From: Acidobacteriota bacterium
GTDB lineage: Bacteria > Acidobacteriota > Terriglobia > Terriglobales > Acidobacteriaceae
Direction: 5' to 3'
NCBI GenBank assembly: GCA_021780315.1
Contig: JAJXYY010000042.1
Span: forward strand, 434,001-498,000
DNA length: 64,000 nt
The notes under the pieces are model-generated. The model was not told where the DNA came from. It saw nothing but the letters and a program-made list of their open reading frames with translations, and searched no databases. The stretch's first letter is position 1. Each line of letters begins with the position of its first letter. A program made the translations under genes and the position numbers. Positions 24,966 to 33,572 of the stretch are shown one piece after another.

Positions 24966-25871
24966 ATGAACGTGCATCATCTCGAAGACGCGCTGACCTA
25001 CTTAGAGCCGATATTGACGGCGCTGGTATTGTTTTCGTTGTACCGGAGTCAGTCTGTCCGCAAATACATCTCCCTGTTTGCGTTGCTGCTAGCACGACTT
25101 ATCTCGGACGTTTTGTGTCTCGGCCTGCTTCAGGCTGGAATATTAGGAGTTGAACGCCATGTCGGATACCGCCTGTACTTTTATTGTTACTGGACGGGTT
25201 ATGGTGTTGAGTCAGTGCTTTCGCTGCTGGTAATTTACAGTATCTTCAGATTGGCGATGGCTCCATTGAAGGGTTTGGCTACACTGGGGATTCTGGTGTT
25301 TCGGTGGGCGGGTGGAATCTCGCTGGCGATTGCGCTGGCGGTTGCCGTTGCCCCCCACGCCTCGAACAGAGCGTTTATGGTTGCGATGGTGACGCAGCTA
25401 CTACAAACGTCAAGTGTTCTCACGTTGTGCTTGTTGTTGTTTGTGTGCTTTGCGATACGCCCGTTGGGACTAACGTACCGGAGCCGGATCTTTGGGGTGA
25501 GCCTGGGTCTGGGCGTGATGGCAACCACCAATCTGGTGATGTCGGCGTGGGTGACTACTAACTCACGTATGTACTCTGGACTCAATATTGTTGGTGGCAT
25601 CGCGGCCTGTTTGACGTTGCTGACGTGGTCGGCTTACTTCATGCTGCCGGAGCCTAAGCGGCGGATGATTCTGTTGCCGACGACTTCGCCGTATCTGCGC
25701 TGGAACCAGATCTCAGAGGTGTTGGGTGATGCTCCGGGGTTTGTTGCGATCAGCGGTGTGCCGCCGGAGATGTTTGCCCCGTCGGAGATAGAGATCATGC
25801 TGCGGGCCTCGGCGTTGATGACGCCCAAGGTGGCGGAGAAGCCCAGAGAGATGCTCTCTTACTCCGCTTAG
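24966..25871 (+). CDS. Polytopic membrane protein, hypothetical
   Basis: The 301 residues contain about seven hydrophobic segments between residues 10 and 230 (such as PILTALVLFSLY, SVLSLLVIYSIF, SSVLTLCLLLFVCFAI, AACLTLLTWSAYFML). A hydrophilic C-terminal tail of about 70 residues follows (KRRMILLPTTSPYLRWNQ ... KPREMLSYSA). There is no recognised catalytic or sensor domain. ATG at 24966 is close behind CAGGGAGGGCTGC, a fair ribosome site. It may be transcribed with the small secreted peptide gene. Followed by a strong terminator. Confidence 0.75.
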   Translation: MNVHHLEDALTYLEPILTALVLFSLYRSQSVRKYISLFALLLARLISDVLCLGLLQAGILGVERHVGYRLYFYCYWTGYGVESVLSLLVIYSIFRLAMAPLKGLATLGILVFRWAGGISLAIALAVAVAPHASNRAFMVAMVTQLLQTSSVLTLCLLLFVCFAIRPLGLTYRSRIFGVSLGLGVMATTNLVMSAWVTTNSRMYSGLNIVGGIAACLTLLTWSAYFMLPEPKRRMILLPTTSPYLRWNQISEVLGDAPGFVAISGVPPEMFAPSEIEIMLRASALMTPKVAEKPREMLSYSA

Positions 25872-25896
25872 GCAAAGACACACTCTTTGTTTGGAA

Positions 25897-25924
25897 GAAG
25901 CCGCCCTGATGGGCGGCTTCTTTT
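25897..25924 (+). terminator. Terminator after the membrane protein gene
   Basis: GAAGCCGCCC-TGAT-GGGCGGCTTC followed by TTTT, 26 bases after the stop. Confidence 0.95.
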
Positions 25925-26098
25925 GGTTTCAGGAGAAGAGGGCTGTTGCAGCAAGAGTGAAGCTGGGTGGTGGCTCCGGTGCGGTAGAAGAGGAGATATG
26001 GAGCTGAATCCCGGTCAATTTGCTGGGGTATTTGGCGGGGCTGAAGGACCACGCTCCCAGCGGGAGGCAACGGGCGGGCGTTGTGGGGCCGGACGCAG

Positions 26099-26126
26099 CA
26101 AGGCCGTCCCATGCGGGACGGCCTTG
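26099..26126 (-). terminator. Terminator after rpsA
   Basis: A 12-bp stem (CAAGGCCGTCCC and its complement) with a 4-base loop, 22 bases after the rpsA stop on the minus strand. The T tract is poor. Confidence 0.75.
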
Positions 26127-26147
26127 TGGGTTGGGTTGCCAGGTGCA

Positions 26148-28130
26148 CTACTCGCGTTCGGACTGTTTCCAGTTGATGAGGTCGCCGAGCGTGGTGGTGC
26201 TGGAAGAGGAGGAGGAGGAGTTGGATGCGTTGGAGGAGCCCTTGGGGGACTTCTCGCGCTCCTTGTAGGACTCGACTTCTGCGCGGCTGGCTTCTTCGCC
26301 TACGGCGCGGATGCTGAGACCTACCTTCTTCTCTTCTTCGTTCATCTTGACGATTTTGAACTCGTGCTCGGTATCGACATCCATGGAGACCGCCTTGCCG
26401 GTGGCATCGATGGCTTCGGATACGTGGCAGAGACCCTCGACACCCTCAGCGATTTCGACGAAGGCACCGAACTGTGCAGTACGAAGGATCTTGCCCTTGA
26501 TGACGTCGCCGACACGGTGCTGCGCGAAGAAGGTATCCCAGACATCGGGCTGGAGCTGCTTGACGCCGAGGGACAGGCGACGGTTCTCCGGCTCGACGCC
26601 GAGGACGATGGCGCGAACCTTCTCACCCTTCTTGAGGACTTCGGAGGGGTGCTTGATGCGCTTGGTCCAGCTGAGGTTGGAGACGTGGACGAGGCCGTCG
26701 ATGCCGTCTTCGATCTCGATGAAGGCACCGAAGTCAGTAAGGTTGCGGACGCGGCCTTCGATGATGGCACCGGTGGGGTACTTATCTTCGAGCTGCTCCC
26801 AGGGGTTGTCCTGGAGCTGCTTCATGCCGAGGGAGATGCGGCGGTCGTTGGGGTTGACGGAGAGGATGATGGTATCGACCTCGTCGCCGGGCTTGACCAT
26901 CTTGGACGGATGCTTCATCCGCTTGGACCAGGTCATCTCGGAGACGTGGACGAGGCCTTCGATTCCCTGCTCGAGCTCGACGAATGCGCCGTAGTCGGTG
27001 ACGGAGAGGATGCGGCCACGGACCTGAGCGCCGATGGGGTAACGCTCGATGGCGTCGAGCCATGGGTCAGGGGTGAGCTGCTTGAAGCCGAGGGATACGC
27101 GCTGCTTATCCTTGTCGAACTTGAGGACCTTGACCTGGATCTCGTCGCCTACGTTGACGAGGTCGCGTGGGTGGGTGAGACGTCCCCAGCTCATGTCGGT
27201 GATGTGGAGGAGGCCATCGAGGCCGCCCATATCGACGAATGCGCCGTAGTCGGTGAGGTTTTTGACGGTACCGGTGAGGATGCTGCCCTCTTCGAGGGTG
27301 GCCAGAGTGACAGCCTTCTTGGCGTTCTGGTCCTCTTCGAGGAGATCCTTGCGGGAGATGACGACGTTGCCGCGCTTTTTGTTGAGCTTGATGACGCGGA
27401 CTTCGATCTCGGTGCCGATGTATCCGTCGAGGTTACGGACTGGACGGACTTCGACCTGGGAGCCGGGGAGGAAGGCCTTGATGCCGATATCGACGGTGAG
27501 ACCACCCTTGACGCGGCTGAGCACCATGCCCTTGACGGGAACCTTGGTGTTGGCGGCTTCTTCGAGCTTGTCCCAGACTTTGTGGCGGAGGGCTTTCTCG
27601 TAGCTGACGAGATAGCCACCTTCTGGCTCTTCGCGCTCGACGACTACCTCAACGGTATCGCCGGCGTTGAACTTGGAGACGCCATTGACGTCCAGCACCT
27701 GATCGAGGGGAATGAGCCCTTCGGACTTGAGACCGATGTCGACGACGACATGCTTGTCGGTGACCTTGATGACGGTGCCAGTGACGATGACCTCTTCTGC
27801 GGTCAGGTTCTGTGCGGCTGCGGACTCGGCTGCCTGCTCGCGGTCGAAGTTGGCGAGGGCTGCGGCGAAGTCTGCGGCGTCATAGTCTGGTTCGTCGGCG
27901 TGCGCGTCTGCCTGAGCTGCGGCGATAGTCTCAACTGACCCGGTGGTGGCAGGGGCGTTGGGAGTTTCGGTTGCAGCGACAGGGGTTACGGGCACGGTCT
28001 CTTGCGGTTGGGTGGTGGTGGATTCAATAGACAGGTCTGTAGTAGCCGCTGTCGCTTCGGGCGCTAGGGTTTCGAGTTCGGTGTTCAGGGGTTTGCTCTC
28101 GGTTTGATCAGGATTATGGGTGTCTAACAT
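26148..28130 (-). CDS. rpsA: 30S ribosomal protein S1 with six S1 domains
   Basis: mRNA-binding ribosomal protein. From MLDTHNPDQ at 28130 it has 660 residues. An acidic/Thr-Ala-rich N-terminal extension of about 100 residues precedes six S1 OB-fold repeats. These begin near TGTVIKVTDKHVVV, KGMVLSRVKGGLTV, TGTVKNLTDYGAFV, RGRILSVTDYGAFV, EGRVRNLTDFGAFI and KGKILRTAQFGAFV. The C-terminus has a Ser run and ends LGDLINWKQSERE. The long N-terminal extension is larger than in E. coli S1. The frame is open to 28166, but GGAG 12 bases before 28130 favours the start given. Monocistronic. Confidence 0.95.
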   Translation of the reverse strand: MLDTHNPDQTESKPLNTELETLAPEATAATTDLSIESTTTQPQETVPVTPVAATETPNAPATTGSVETIAAAQADAHADEPDYDAADFAAALANFDREQAAESAAAQNLTAEEVIVTGTVIKVTDKHVVVDIGLKSEGLIPLDQVLDVNGVSKFNAGDTVEVVVEREEPEGGYLVSYEKALRHKVWDKLEEAANTKVPVKGMVLSRVKGGLTVDIGIKAFLPGSQVEVRPVRNLDGYIGTEIEVRVIKLNKKRGNVVISRKDLLEEDQNAKKAVTLATLEEGSILTGTVKNLTDYGAFVDMGGLDGLLHITDMSWGRLTHPRDLVNVGDEIQVKVLKFDKDKQRVSLGFKQLTPDPWLDAIERYPIGAQVRGRILSVTDYGAFVELEQGIEGLVHVSEMTWSKRMKHPSKMVKPGDEVDTIILSVNPNDRRISLGMKQLQDNPWEQLEDKYPTGAIIEGRVRNLTDFGAFIEIEDGIDGLVHVSNLSWTKRIKHPSEVLKKGEKVRAIVLGVEPENRRLSLGVKQLQPDVWDTFFAQHRVGDVIKGKILRTAQFGAFVEIAEGVEGLCHVSEAIDATGKAVSMDVDTEHEFKIVKMNEEEKKVGLSIRAVGEEASRAEVESYKEREKSPKGSSNASNSSSSSSSTTTLGDLINWKQSERE

Positions 28131-28481
28131 TTGACGCGGACTCCGGGATCCAAGCCTTCGTTCCATCTATTCGGCGCTGTTGGCGGAGTAACCAGATTAC
28201 CGGGAAGGGAATCGGGTTGATCTCTCATTCCGCGAAGGCAGCTTCGGCAGGGAGGAGCGAGTTACATCTTGCAGAGGAGCGGCTGCACTTGGGTCCCACA
28301 CGCAGAGGCTCACCTAAAAGCATAGAACTTTGCTACCCCCACGTCAACCAACGCTCCGGGGAAATCACGGAAATGTAATGATTGGGGTAAATTTGCTGGT
28401 CGGTAATCGGCGGAATGTGGCGGTGGAGGTGGAGCGCAAGCGGGGAGAGGAGATGGAACCCGCTTGCGCTGCGGTCATCCA
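28131..28481. other. Intergenic region upstream of rpsA
   Basis: About 350 bases between rpsA and the sugar-binding protein gene, both on the minus strand. It holds the rpsA promoter. No gene or clear structure seen. Confidence 0.35.
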
Positions 28482-29474
28482 CTACTTTTGGGCTGCGGCT
28501 TCGCTTTCGAGGTAGGCCTGGGCGTTGGACTTGTCGACGAGTGCGGTACCGGTATCGATGAAGACGGGGTAGGGGGCGAAGGAGTCGGCGGCGTAGCTAT
28601 CGCTGAATTTAGCTGGCAGGGAGTGGTGAATCTGGTCGAGAGCGCGGAGGCCGACGTATCCCATGGTGTAGGGTTTCTGGGCGATGGTGGAGTCGATACC
28701 GCCATCCTTGATGGTACCGAGGGTGGCTGAGTCTACGTCCATGGCGATGAGGAGGCGGTCGGTGGCGTTGTGCCGCTTGAGGACCTCGGCGACCTGAGCA
28801 CCGCTACCGGATTCGAGGCAGATAAAGGCATCGACCTTGTCGGCACCGGTTTTCATGACGTCGACTTCGGCGCGGTCAAAGGTGGTGCCGGAGTCGCCCT
28901 TGATGTTGAAGACTTCGGCGACTTTGATATCGGGATGGTCGGCGAAGGCATCCTTGTAGCCTTTGAGGCGCTCGTCGAGGTTTGGCTGGCCGGGGGTGGT
29001 GAAGAAGACGACGTTACCCTTGCCACCGAGTTTCTGGACGACGCGCTGGCCACCGAGTCTTCCAGCTTCGAGGTTATTGGTTCCGATGAAGAAGAGGCGA
29101 TGGCTGGTGGGCGCATCGGAGTCGATCGTGATGACAGGGATGCCGGCGGCGATGGCGTTGTCGATGGCGGAGGACATGAGTGCGGCGTCGGTGACGGAGA
29201 TGAGGATTCCGGCGGGCTTGGCGGCGACGGCCTTGTTGAACTCGTCGAGTTCTGCCTGGGAGTCGTAGCCGTCGGGGCCGCGGAGGAGCGCGGTGACGTG
29301 GTAGAGTTCTCCGGCTTTGGCGAAGCCGGCGTTGGCGGTCTGCCAGTAGGGGAGTTTGAGGTTGTTGGAGATGAGGTAGTAGACCTCGGACTTGGAGTGG
29401 CGCTGGCAGCCGGTGGTTGCGAGCAGCGAGAGTACGACAGCGGCGAGTACAAGATGAGAGCTGAGCTTGAGCAT
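28482..29474 (-). CDS. Sugar-type periplasmic binding lipoprotein (Peripla_BP_4)
   Basis: Substrate-binding component of an ABC importer, or a stand-alone sensor. The 330 residues start with a lipoprotein signal (VVLSLLATTGC, lipobox Cys at 23). The type I binding-protein fold follows: YYLISNNLKLPYWQTANAGF, ITIDSDAPTSHRLFFIGTNN, GKGNVVFFTTPGQPNLDERL, DAFICLESGSGAQVAEVL, DGGIDSTIAQKPYTMGYVG. This fits ribose/galactose-type binders. No permease or ATPase gene is adjacent, so it is an orphan here. Confidence 0.85.
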   Translation of the reverse strand: MLKLSSHLVLAAVVLSLLATTGCQRHSKSEVYYLISNNLKLPYWQTANAGFAKAGELYHVTALLRGPDGYDSQAELDEFNKAVAAKPAGILISVTDAALMSSAIDNAIAAGIPVITIDSDAPTSHRLFFIGTNNLEAGRLGGQRVVQKLGGKGNVVFFTTPGQPNLDERLKGYKDAFADHPDIKVAEVFNIKGDSGTTFDRAEVDVMKTGADKVDAFICLESGSGAQVAEVLKRHNATDRLLIAMDVDSATLGTIKDGGIDSTIAQKPYTMGYVGLRALDQIHHSLPAKFSDSYAADSFAPYPVFIDTGTALVDKSNAQAYLESEAAAQK

Positions 29475-29706
29475 GGCATCCTCACACGATGAGATTGTCG
29501 CGTCGGGACTGGATGATCGGCCGGAAGACTGGTCGGAGGAGACAGCCCTGCGCGATGCGTGCTGAATTGTACTCCGCCAATGTAGAGGTTGGTGCAGGCA
29601 AATAACGGGAAGGACGAAGTTTGCGTGGAGTGGATGTAGTAACTGAGGGGAGACGGGGTGGGAGAGAGGTGCAGACGGGGTGGGATTGGCGGCTATACTC
29701 GCCGCT

Positions 29707-30324
29707 ATGGATCGGCTGTGGACCCCGTGGCGCTACGCGTACATTACCGGGAAAGATGTGCAGGGTACGGACGGGAGCGTGCGCCGGAAGGGCGTCCCTG
29801 AGAGCCTGAGCGGGTGGCCTACGGACGAGGACCGACAGTGCGTTTTCTGCAACATGATTGCAGCGGTGGACTATGCGATTGGTGAGGGGATGGCACCGGA
29901 GCAGGCGGAGGCGGCGGTGCATCTGGTGGCGCGGGGAGCGACGTGCTTTGTGTGCCTGAATGCGTTTCCTTATGGGACGGGCCATGTGCTGATCGTGCCG
30001 TACGCGCATACGGATACGCTGGCGAAGCTGGATGCTGCGAGTGCACAGGAGATGATGCAGATGGCGCAGCGGGTGGATCAGTGTCTGCGCGAGGTTTACC
30101 AGCCGGAGGGGATGAACTTCGGGATGAATCTGGGGCAGGCTGCGGGCGCTGGGATAGCCGACCATTTGCACATGCATGCGATGCCGCGTTGGCTGGGCGA
30201 CACAAATTTCATGACGGTCGTGGCGGAGACCCGCATACTTCCTGAGGCTTTAAACGTCACATGGAGTAAGCTTCGCTTAGCCTTCCGGCAATGGACAACT
30301 CACACCGTTTTGGGGCCATCGTAG
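29707..30324 (+). CDS. HIT-family nucleotide hydrolase/transferase
   Basis: The 205 residues carry the histidine triad HLHMHAM at 153-159, the AMP-binding part typical of HIT enzymes. Upstream are CVFCNMI near 46 and CFVCLNAFPYGTGHVLIVPY near 80-100. The N-terminal MDRLWTPWRYAYITG is shared with Ap4A phosphorylase-like HIT proteins. Cys46/Cys49 may bind zinc. The frame opens at a GTG at 29680, but the family start is MDRLW at 29707. No Shine-Dalgarno is evident. Exact substrate unknown. Confidence 0.88.
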   Translation: MDRLWTPWRYAYITGKDVQGTDGSVRRKGVPESLSGWPTDEDRQCVFCNMIAAVDYAIGEGMAPEQAEAAVHLVARGATCFVCLNAFPYGTGHVLIVPYAHTDTLAKLDAASAQEMMQMAQRVDQCLREVYQPEGMNFGMNLGQAAGAGIADHLHMHAMPRWLGDTNFMTVVAETRILPEALNVTWSKLRLAFRQWTTHTVLGPS

Positions 30325-30377
30325 TAAGGAAATGACGACGAACGATACTCGCCAAAGTTTGCTGAATCGAGGATGCC

Positions 30378-30671
30378 ATGGCAACTTTACAGACGTACAC
30401 TCCCTCTTCGTTACGAAACGGCTCACCGAGCCGAGGATCGTCTTCTGGCAGTGTTATTGAGACGGTTCGCCCTTATTTGATATCCGGCAGGAAGGAACGC
30501 ACTGCTGCGGTGGGACGATCTGCGTTCATTGCCTTGCCGAAGGAAGGCGAAGACGCTCGGATCACAGGGTCGACGCGATCGTTGGATCGGCGGCTGCTGG
30601 CGTTGAATCTGCAGGGGCGGTTGCCGATCAGGGCGGCTGGGCTTGCGATGGTGGACAGCCGGATCGCTTAG
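30378..30671 (+). CDS. Hypothetical protein
   Basis: A 97-residue frame after the HIT gene. The ATG at 30378 follows CGAGGATGCC, which includes a fair ribosome site. The sequence is Ser/Arg-rich without membrane segments or cysteines (TVRPYLISGRKERTAAVG; RSLDRRLLALNLQGRLP). No family recognised. Its codon use has less third-position G than neighbours, so it might be non-coding. Confidence 0.4.
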   Translation: MATLQTYTPSSLRNGSPSRGSSSGSVIETVRPYLISGRKERTAAVGRSAFIALPKEGEDARITGSTRSLDRRLLALNLQGRLPIRAAGLAMVDSRIA

Positions 30672-30789
30672 ATGCAAGGGAATGCAGACAGAAGTATCGC
30701 TGGAGTGCGGAGGAGAATCCGCGCCCACCAGTCTGGTGTTCAGGTGTTTACGGGTGGATAGATGGTGGTGATTTTGTGGTGAATTATGG

Positions 30790-31365
30790 CTAGGGTGCGG
30801 TGATGGGGTTGGACTCGGTTGCGCTCTCCGGACCTAAGGGGAGTTGGTGGTTCTGGCCGTGGTGATGGGGGCCGAAGTCTCTGGCGCGGGTGGCCTCGAA
30901 GCTGGTGATCTTCCAGGTGCCGTTGGGGAGCCTCTGGTAGACGCGGGTGTAGCGGAACATGCCTGCGACGGGCTGGTTTTCGTTGGAGCCTTCGACATCG
31001 GCGCGTGAGGTGACGATTGCGATAGAGCCGATGAGCTTGACCTTGCGGTCGCTGAGATCCATTTTGGACAACATGATGGAGTGGTTTCTGACGCGGTCCA
31101 ACTGCTGGGCCTTGGTGAGGACCTGGCCGGTCATGGAGATACCGATGTAGTCGTCGGAGAGGAGCTTATCCATGACGGAGGTGTCATTGGTGAGTTGGGC
31201 GACTCGCCACTGGTCTTCGAGTTGTTCGATCTGGCGCTTGTAGTCGTGTTTTTTTCCAGCGGGGTTGCCCATGGCGAGGGCAGGCAGGGAGAGCAGGCAT
31301 CCACAGAGGAGCACCGTAAGGAGGTGGAGCTTTGAAGCGCGGGTTTGAGCAGAGTGTCTCCGCAT
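30790..31365 (-). CDS. Secreted SnoaL/NTF2-like (DUF4440-type) protein
   Basis: The 191 residues from MRRHSAQTR start with a signal peptide (LLTVLLCGCLLSLPALA, cleaved near 31). A cone-shaped NTF2-like domain follows: IEQLEDQWRVAQLTNDTSVMDKLL, DDYIGISMTGQVLTKAQ, and RVYQRLPNGTWKITSFEAT. This is the DUF4440 pattern. The His-rich tail (FGPHHHGQNHQ) is unusual. The frame opens further upstream, to 31443, without a signal-like start. The substrate is unknown. Confidence 0.75.
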   Translation of the reverse strand: MRRHSAQTRASKLHLLTVLLCGCLLSLPALAMGNPAGKKHDYKRQIEQLEDQWRVAQLTNDTSVMDKLLSDDYIGISMTGQVLTKAQQLDRVRNHSIMLSKMDLSDRKVKLIGSIAIVTSRADVEGSNENQPVAGMFRYTRVYQRLPNGTWKITSFEATRARDFGPHHHGQNHQLPLGPESATESNPITAP

Positions 31366-31560
31366 GGACGTAGCCGGATGGTAGTCCGCTGGGTGGGGTG
31401 GAGTCAAAGCAACAATCGGTAAATGGATACGAAGTAACACCAAAGCCGTAGGGAGGCGGTGCTGGCGGGCACGGAAGAGGGTCTCGGCTGGAGGGGTAGA
31501 GGCGGGACGGGGCTAAAGCTTGCTGGCTTTGGCGGCGTATTTGTGGGCTGAAAGCACAAA

Positions 31561-31585
31561 CTGCCGCTGGAAGTTCCAGCGGCAG
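31561..31585 (-). terminator. Terminator after the purA-ABM pair
   Basis: A 12-bp perfect inverted repeat (CTGCCGCTGGAA and its complement around G31573), followed on the minus strand by TTTGTGCTTT. Located 35 bases after the stop of the monooxygenase-like gene. Confidence 0.8.
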
Positions 31586-31619
31586 CAGGGCTATTTCCGA
31601 AGCCGGTGCGGGGGTGCGG

Positions 31620-31907
31620 TTAGCAGACGGCGGTGAGGTTTTCCACCTGACGCTCCTTCATGAGTTGATAGAGGCCTCCGATGGCGAACTGTGCGAAGTG
31701 GGGGGAGTTGCGGTGGTGATCGAGTGCAGCCTCGTCGGCGTACTGCTCGTAGATGAGGACGGTAGTGTTGTCGCCTTCGACGAAGTGGGGGATGTAGCTG
31801 ATGCAGCCGGGCTCCTGGCGGGAGGCGGCGGTGAGGTGGCGCAGGATTTCGACCACTTTTTCGTGGTCGTCCTGATCAAAGCGGAGGCGAACGGTGAAGC
31901 TGAGCAT
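31620..31907 (-). CDS. Antibiotic biosynthesis monooxygenase (ABM) domain protein
   Basis: A small dimeric ferredoxin-like fold of 95 residues: LSFTVRLRFDQDDHEKVVEIL, SRQEPGCISYIPHF, TTVLIYEQYADEAALDHH, then FAQFAIGGLYQLM. The EPGC, E-x-Y and H positions are those of the ABM/YgiN family, whose members act on quinones, haem or similar substrates. It starts 22 bases after purA on the same strand and is probably co-transcribed; a functional link is not obvious. Confidence 0.88.
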   Translation of the reverse strand: MLSFTVRLRFDQDDHEKVVEILRHLTAASRQEPGCISYIPHFVEGDNTTVLIYEQYADEAALDHHRNSPHFAQFAIGGLYQLMKERQVENLTAVC

Positions 31908-31929
31908 GGTGTGACCTATTCTTTGCGGG

Positions 31930-33270
31930 TTATGCCTGGAGAGCTTGGGCGAATGCGGGCAGGGTCATGGTCTGGTTGCGGTCGGGGCCGGTGGAGACCA
32001 TGCCGATCTTGGCACCAGATTCCTTTTCAAGGAAGTTGAGATAGTCCTGGGCAAGCTGCGGCAGCTTGTCGAACTCGGTGATGCCTTCGGTGGAGCAGTT
32101 CCAACCCTTGAGGGTGGTGTAGACGGGCTGAATGGCGTGGAAGCCGGGCATATCGGCGGGGATGGTGTCGGTGAGCTTACCGTTGACCTTGTAGCCGGTG
32201 CAGACGGGGATTTCGGCGCACTCGTCCATGACGTCCATTTTGGTGACGACGAGCCACTCGGTTCCATTGATCATGTTGGAGTAGCGGAGCAGGGGCAGGT
32301 CGAGCCAGCCGCAGCGACGGGGACGACCGGTGACGGCACCGTACTCCTGACCGCGAGCGCGGAGGAGGTCGGCGGAGGAGTCGTTGATCTCAGTGGGGAA
32401 AGGGCCTTCGCCGACGCGGGTGACGTAGGCCTTGGTGACGCCGATGACGGTGCCGATGCTGGTGGGGCCGACGCCGGTTCCGGTGACGGCTCCGCCTGCG
32501 GTGGCGGAGGAACTGGTGACGAAGGGGTAGGTTCCGTGGTCGATGTCGAGGAGAGCGCCTTGAGCGCCTTCGAACATGACCTTGTCGCCGTTTTTGAAGG
32601 CCTCGTTGAGCATGACGGCGGTGTCGGCGACGAAGGGCGCGATCTGCTCTGCGGCGCGGGCGTAGTCCTCGTACATCTGCTTGGGGTCGAGGGGCTCGGT
32701 GCCGAAGAGGGCGTGGGCGATGGCGTTCTTCTCGTGGCAGGCGTTCTCGATGTGGGTGCGGAGGAGCGCGGAGTTGAGGAGGTCTACGACGCGGAGGCCG
32801 GAGCGGTGCATCTTGTCTTCGTATGCTGGGCCTATGCCGCGGCTGGTGGTACCGATCTTGGTGCGGCCGGGGGCGTTCTCGGCGGCGAGCTCGATCATGC
32901 GGTGGTAGGGCAGGATGACCTGGGCGCGGTTGGAGACGAAGAGCTGTCCGTCGATGGGGAGACCGGCGTCCTTGAGTTTTTTGACCTCATTGAGGAAGGC
33001 CATGGGATCGAGGACGACGCCGTTGCCGATGATGCCTTTGCACTCCGGGCGGAGGACGCCGCAGGGGATGAGCTGGAGGACGAATTTTTTGCCGGAGATG
33101 ATGACGGTATGACCGGCGTTGTGGCCACCAGCGTACCGGGCGACGACGTTGAATTTTTCGGAGAGGACGTCGACGATCTTGCCTTTGCCTTCATCGCCCC
33201 ACTGGGCACCGAGGATTACCGCTGATTTGCGCTGAGTCACGAGAGAGTTGGCTCCGGAGGGTAGGTACAT
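31930..33270 (-). CDS. purA: Adenylosuccinate synthetase
   Basis: Condenses IMP and aspartate with GTP hydrolysis, the first committed step to AMP. About 446 residues with GAQWGDEGKGK (P-loop and catalytic Asp), ARYAGGHNAGHTVI (catalytic His), TTSRGIGPAYEDK, MFEGAQGALLDIDHGTYPFVT, GEGPFPTE, TGRPRRCGWLDLPLL and a C-terminal GPDRNQT. The start is unclear: ATG 33297, ATG 33270, or a GTG giving MTQRKSAV near 33245; none has a strong ribosome site in the right place. Normal length from any of them. Confidence 0.95.
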   Translation of the reverse strand: MYLPSGANSLVTQRKSAVILGAQWGDEGKGKIVDVLSEKFNVVARYAGGHNAGHTVIISGKKFVLQLIPCGVLRPECKGIIGNGVVLDPMAFLNEVKKLKDAGLPIDGQLFVSNRAQVILPYHRMIELAAENAPGRTKIGTTSRGIGPAYEDKMHRSGLRVVDLLNSALLRTHIENACHEKNAIAHALFGTEPLDPKQMYEDYARAAEQIAPFVADTAVMLNEAFKNGDKVMFEGAQGALLDIDHGTYPFVTSSSATAGGAVTGTGVGPTSIGTVIGVTKAYVTRVGEGPFPTEINDSSADLLRARGQEYGAVTGRPRRCGWLDLPLLRYSNMINGTEWLVVTKMDVMDECAEIPVCTGYKVNGKLTDTIPADMPGFHAIQPVYTTLKGWNCSTEGITEFDKLPQLAQDYLNFLEKESGAKIGMVSTGPDRNQTMTLPAFAQALQA

Positions 33271-33374
33271 GGGGAGGTTTCCACGTCCATGTCTCATTCT
33301 ATACTGCGGACTGGTGAAGGCCGAGTTGAGGCCTGCGCGGGAATGGGGAAGGATCGATCAAACCTCCGAGTCTG

Positions 33375-33572
33375 ATGGCGTTTTACGTGACCCTGCTGGT
33401 GGTGCGGGTGGTGGGGTTGAGCTTTGCGGTGTTGTGGACGGTGGACCGTTTTGCGTGGTGGAAGCTGGTGTTGGTGGGGATGGGCGTGGCGCTGGTGTGG
33501 ATGCAGGTGCGCAAGGTGCAGGCGCAGGAGGCTCGGGACCGGGCCCGTCGAGGAGGTACGACGCTTGCCTGA
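33375..33572 (+). CDS. Small membrane protein overlapping mutM
   Basis: 65 residues with two hydrophobic segments (FYVTLLVVRVVGLSFAVL and LVLVGMGVALVWM) and a basic C-terminal tail (KVQAQEARDRARRGG). Its last 8 bases overlap the mutM start, and the mutM ribosome site lies within its final codons, so translational coupling is likely. No family recognised. Confidence 0.55.
   Translation: MAFYVTLLVVRVVGLSFAVLWTVDRFAWWKLVLVGMGVALVWMQVRKVQAQEARDRARRGGTTLA

Noticed and set aside
26040..26130. Possible small signal recognition particle RNA
   Set aside because: A CCGGACGCAGCAAGGCCG stretch caught the eye, but the conserved GGAAGCAGC core is missing and the right half is the rpsA terminator.
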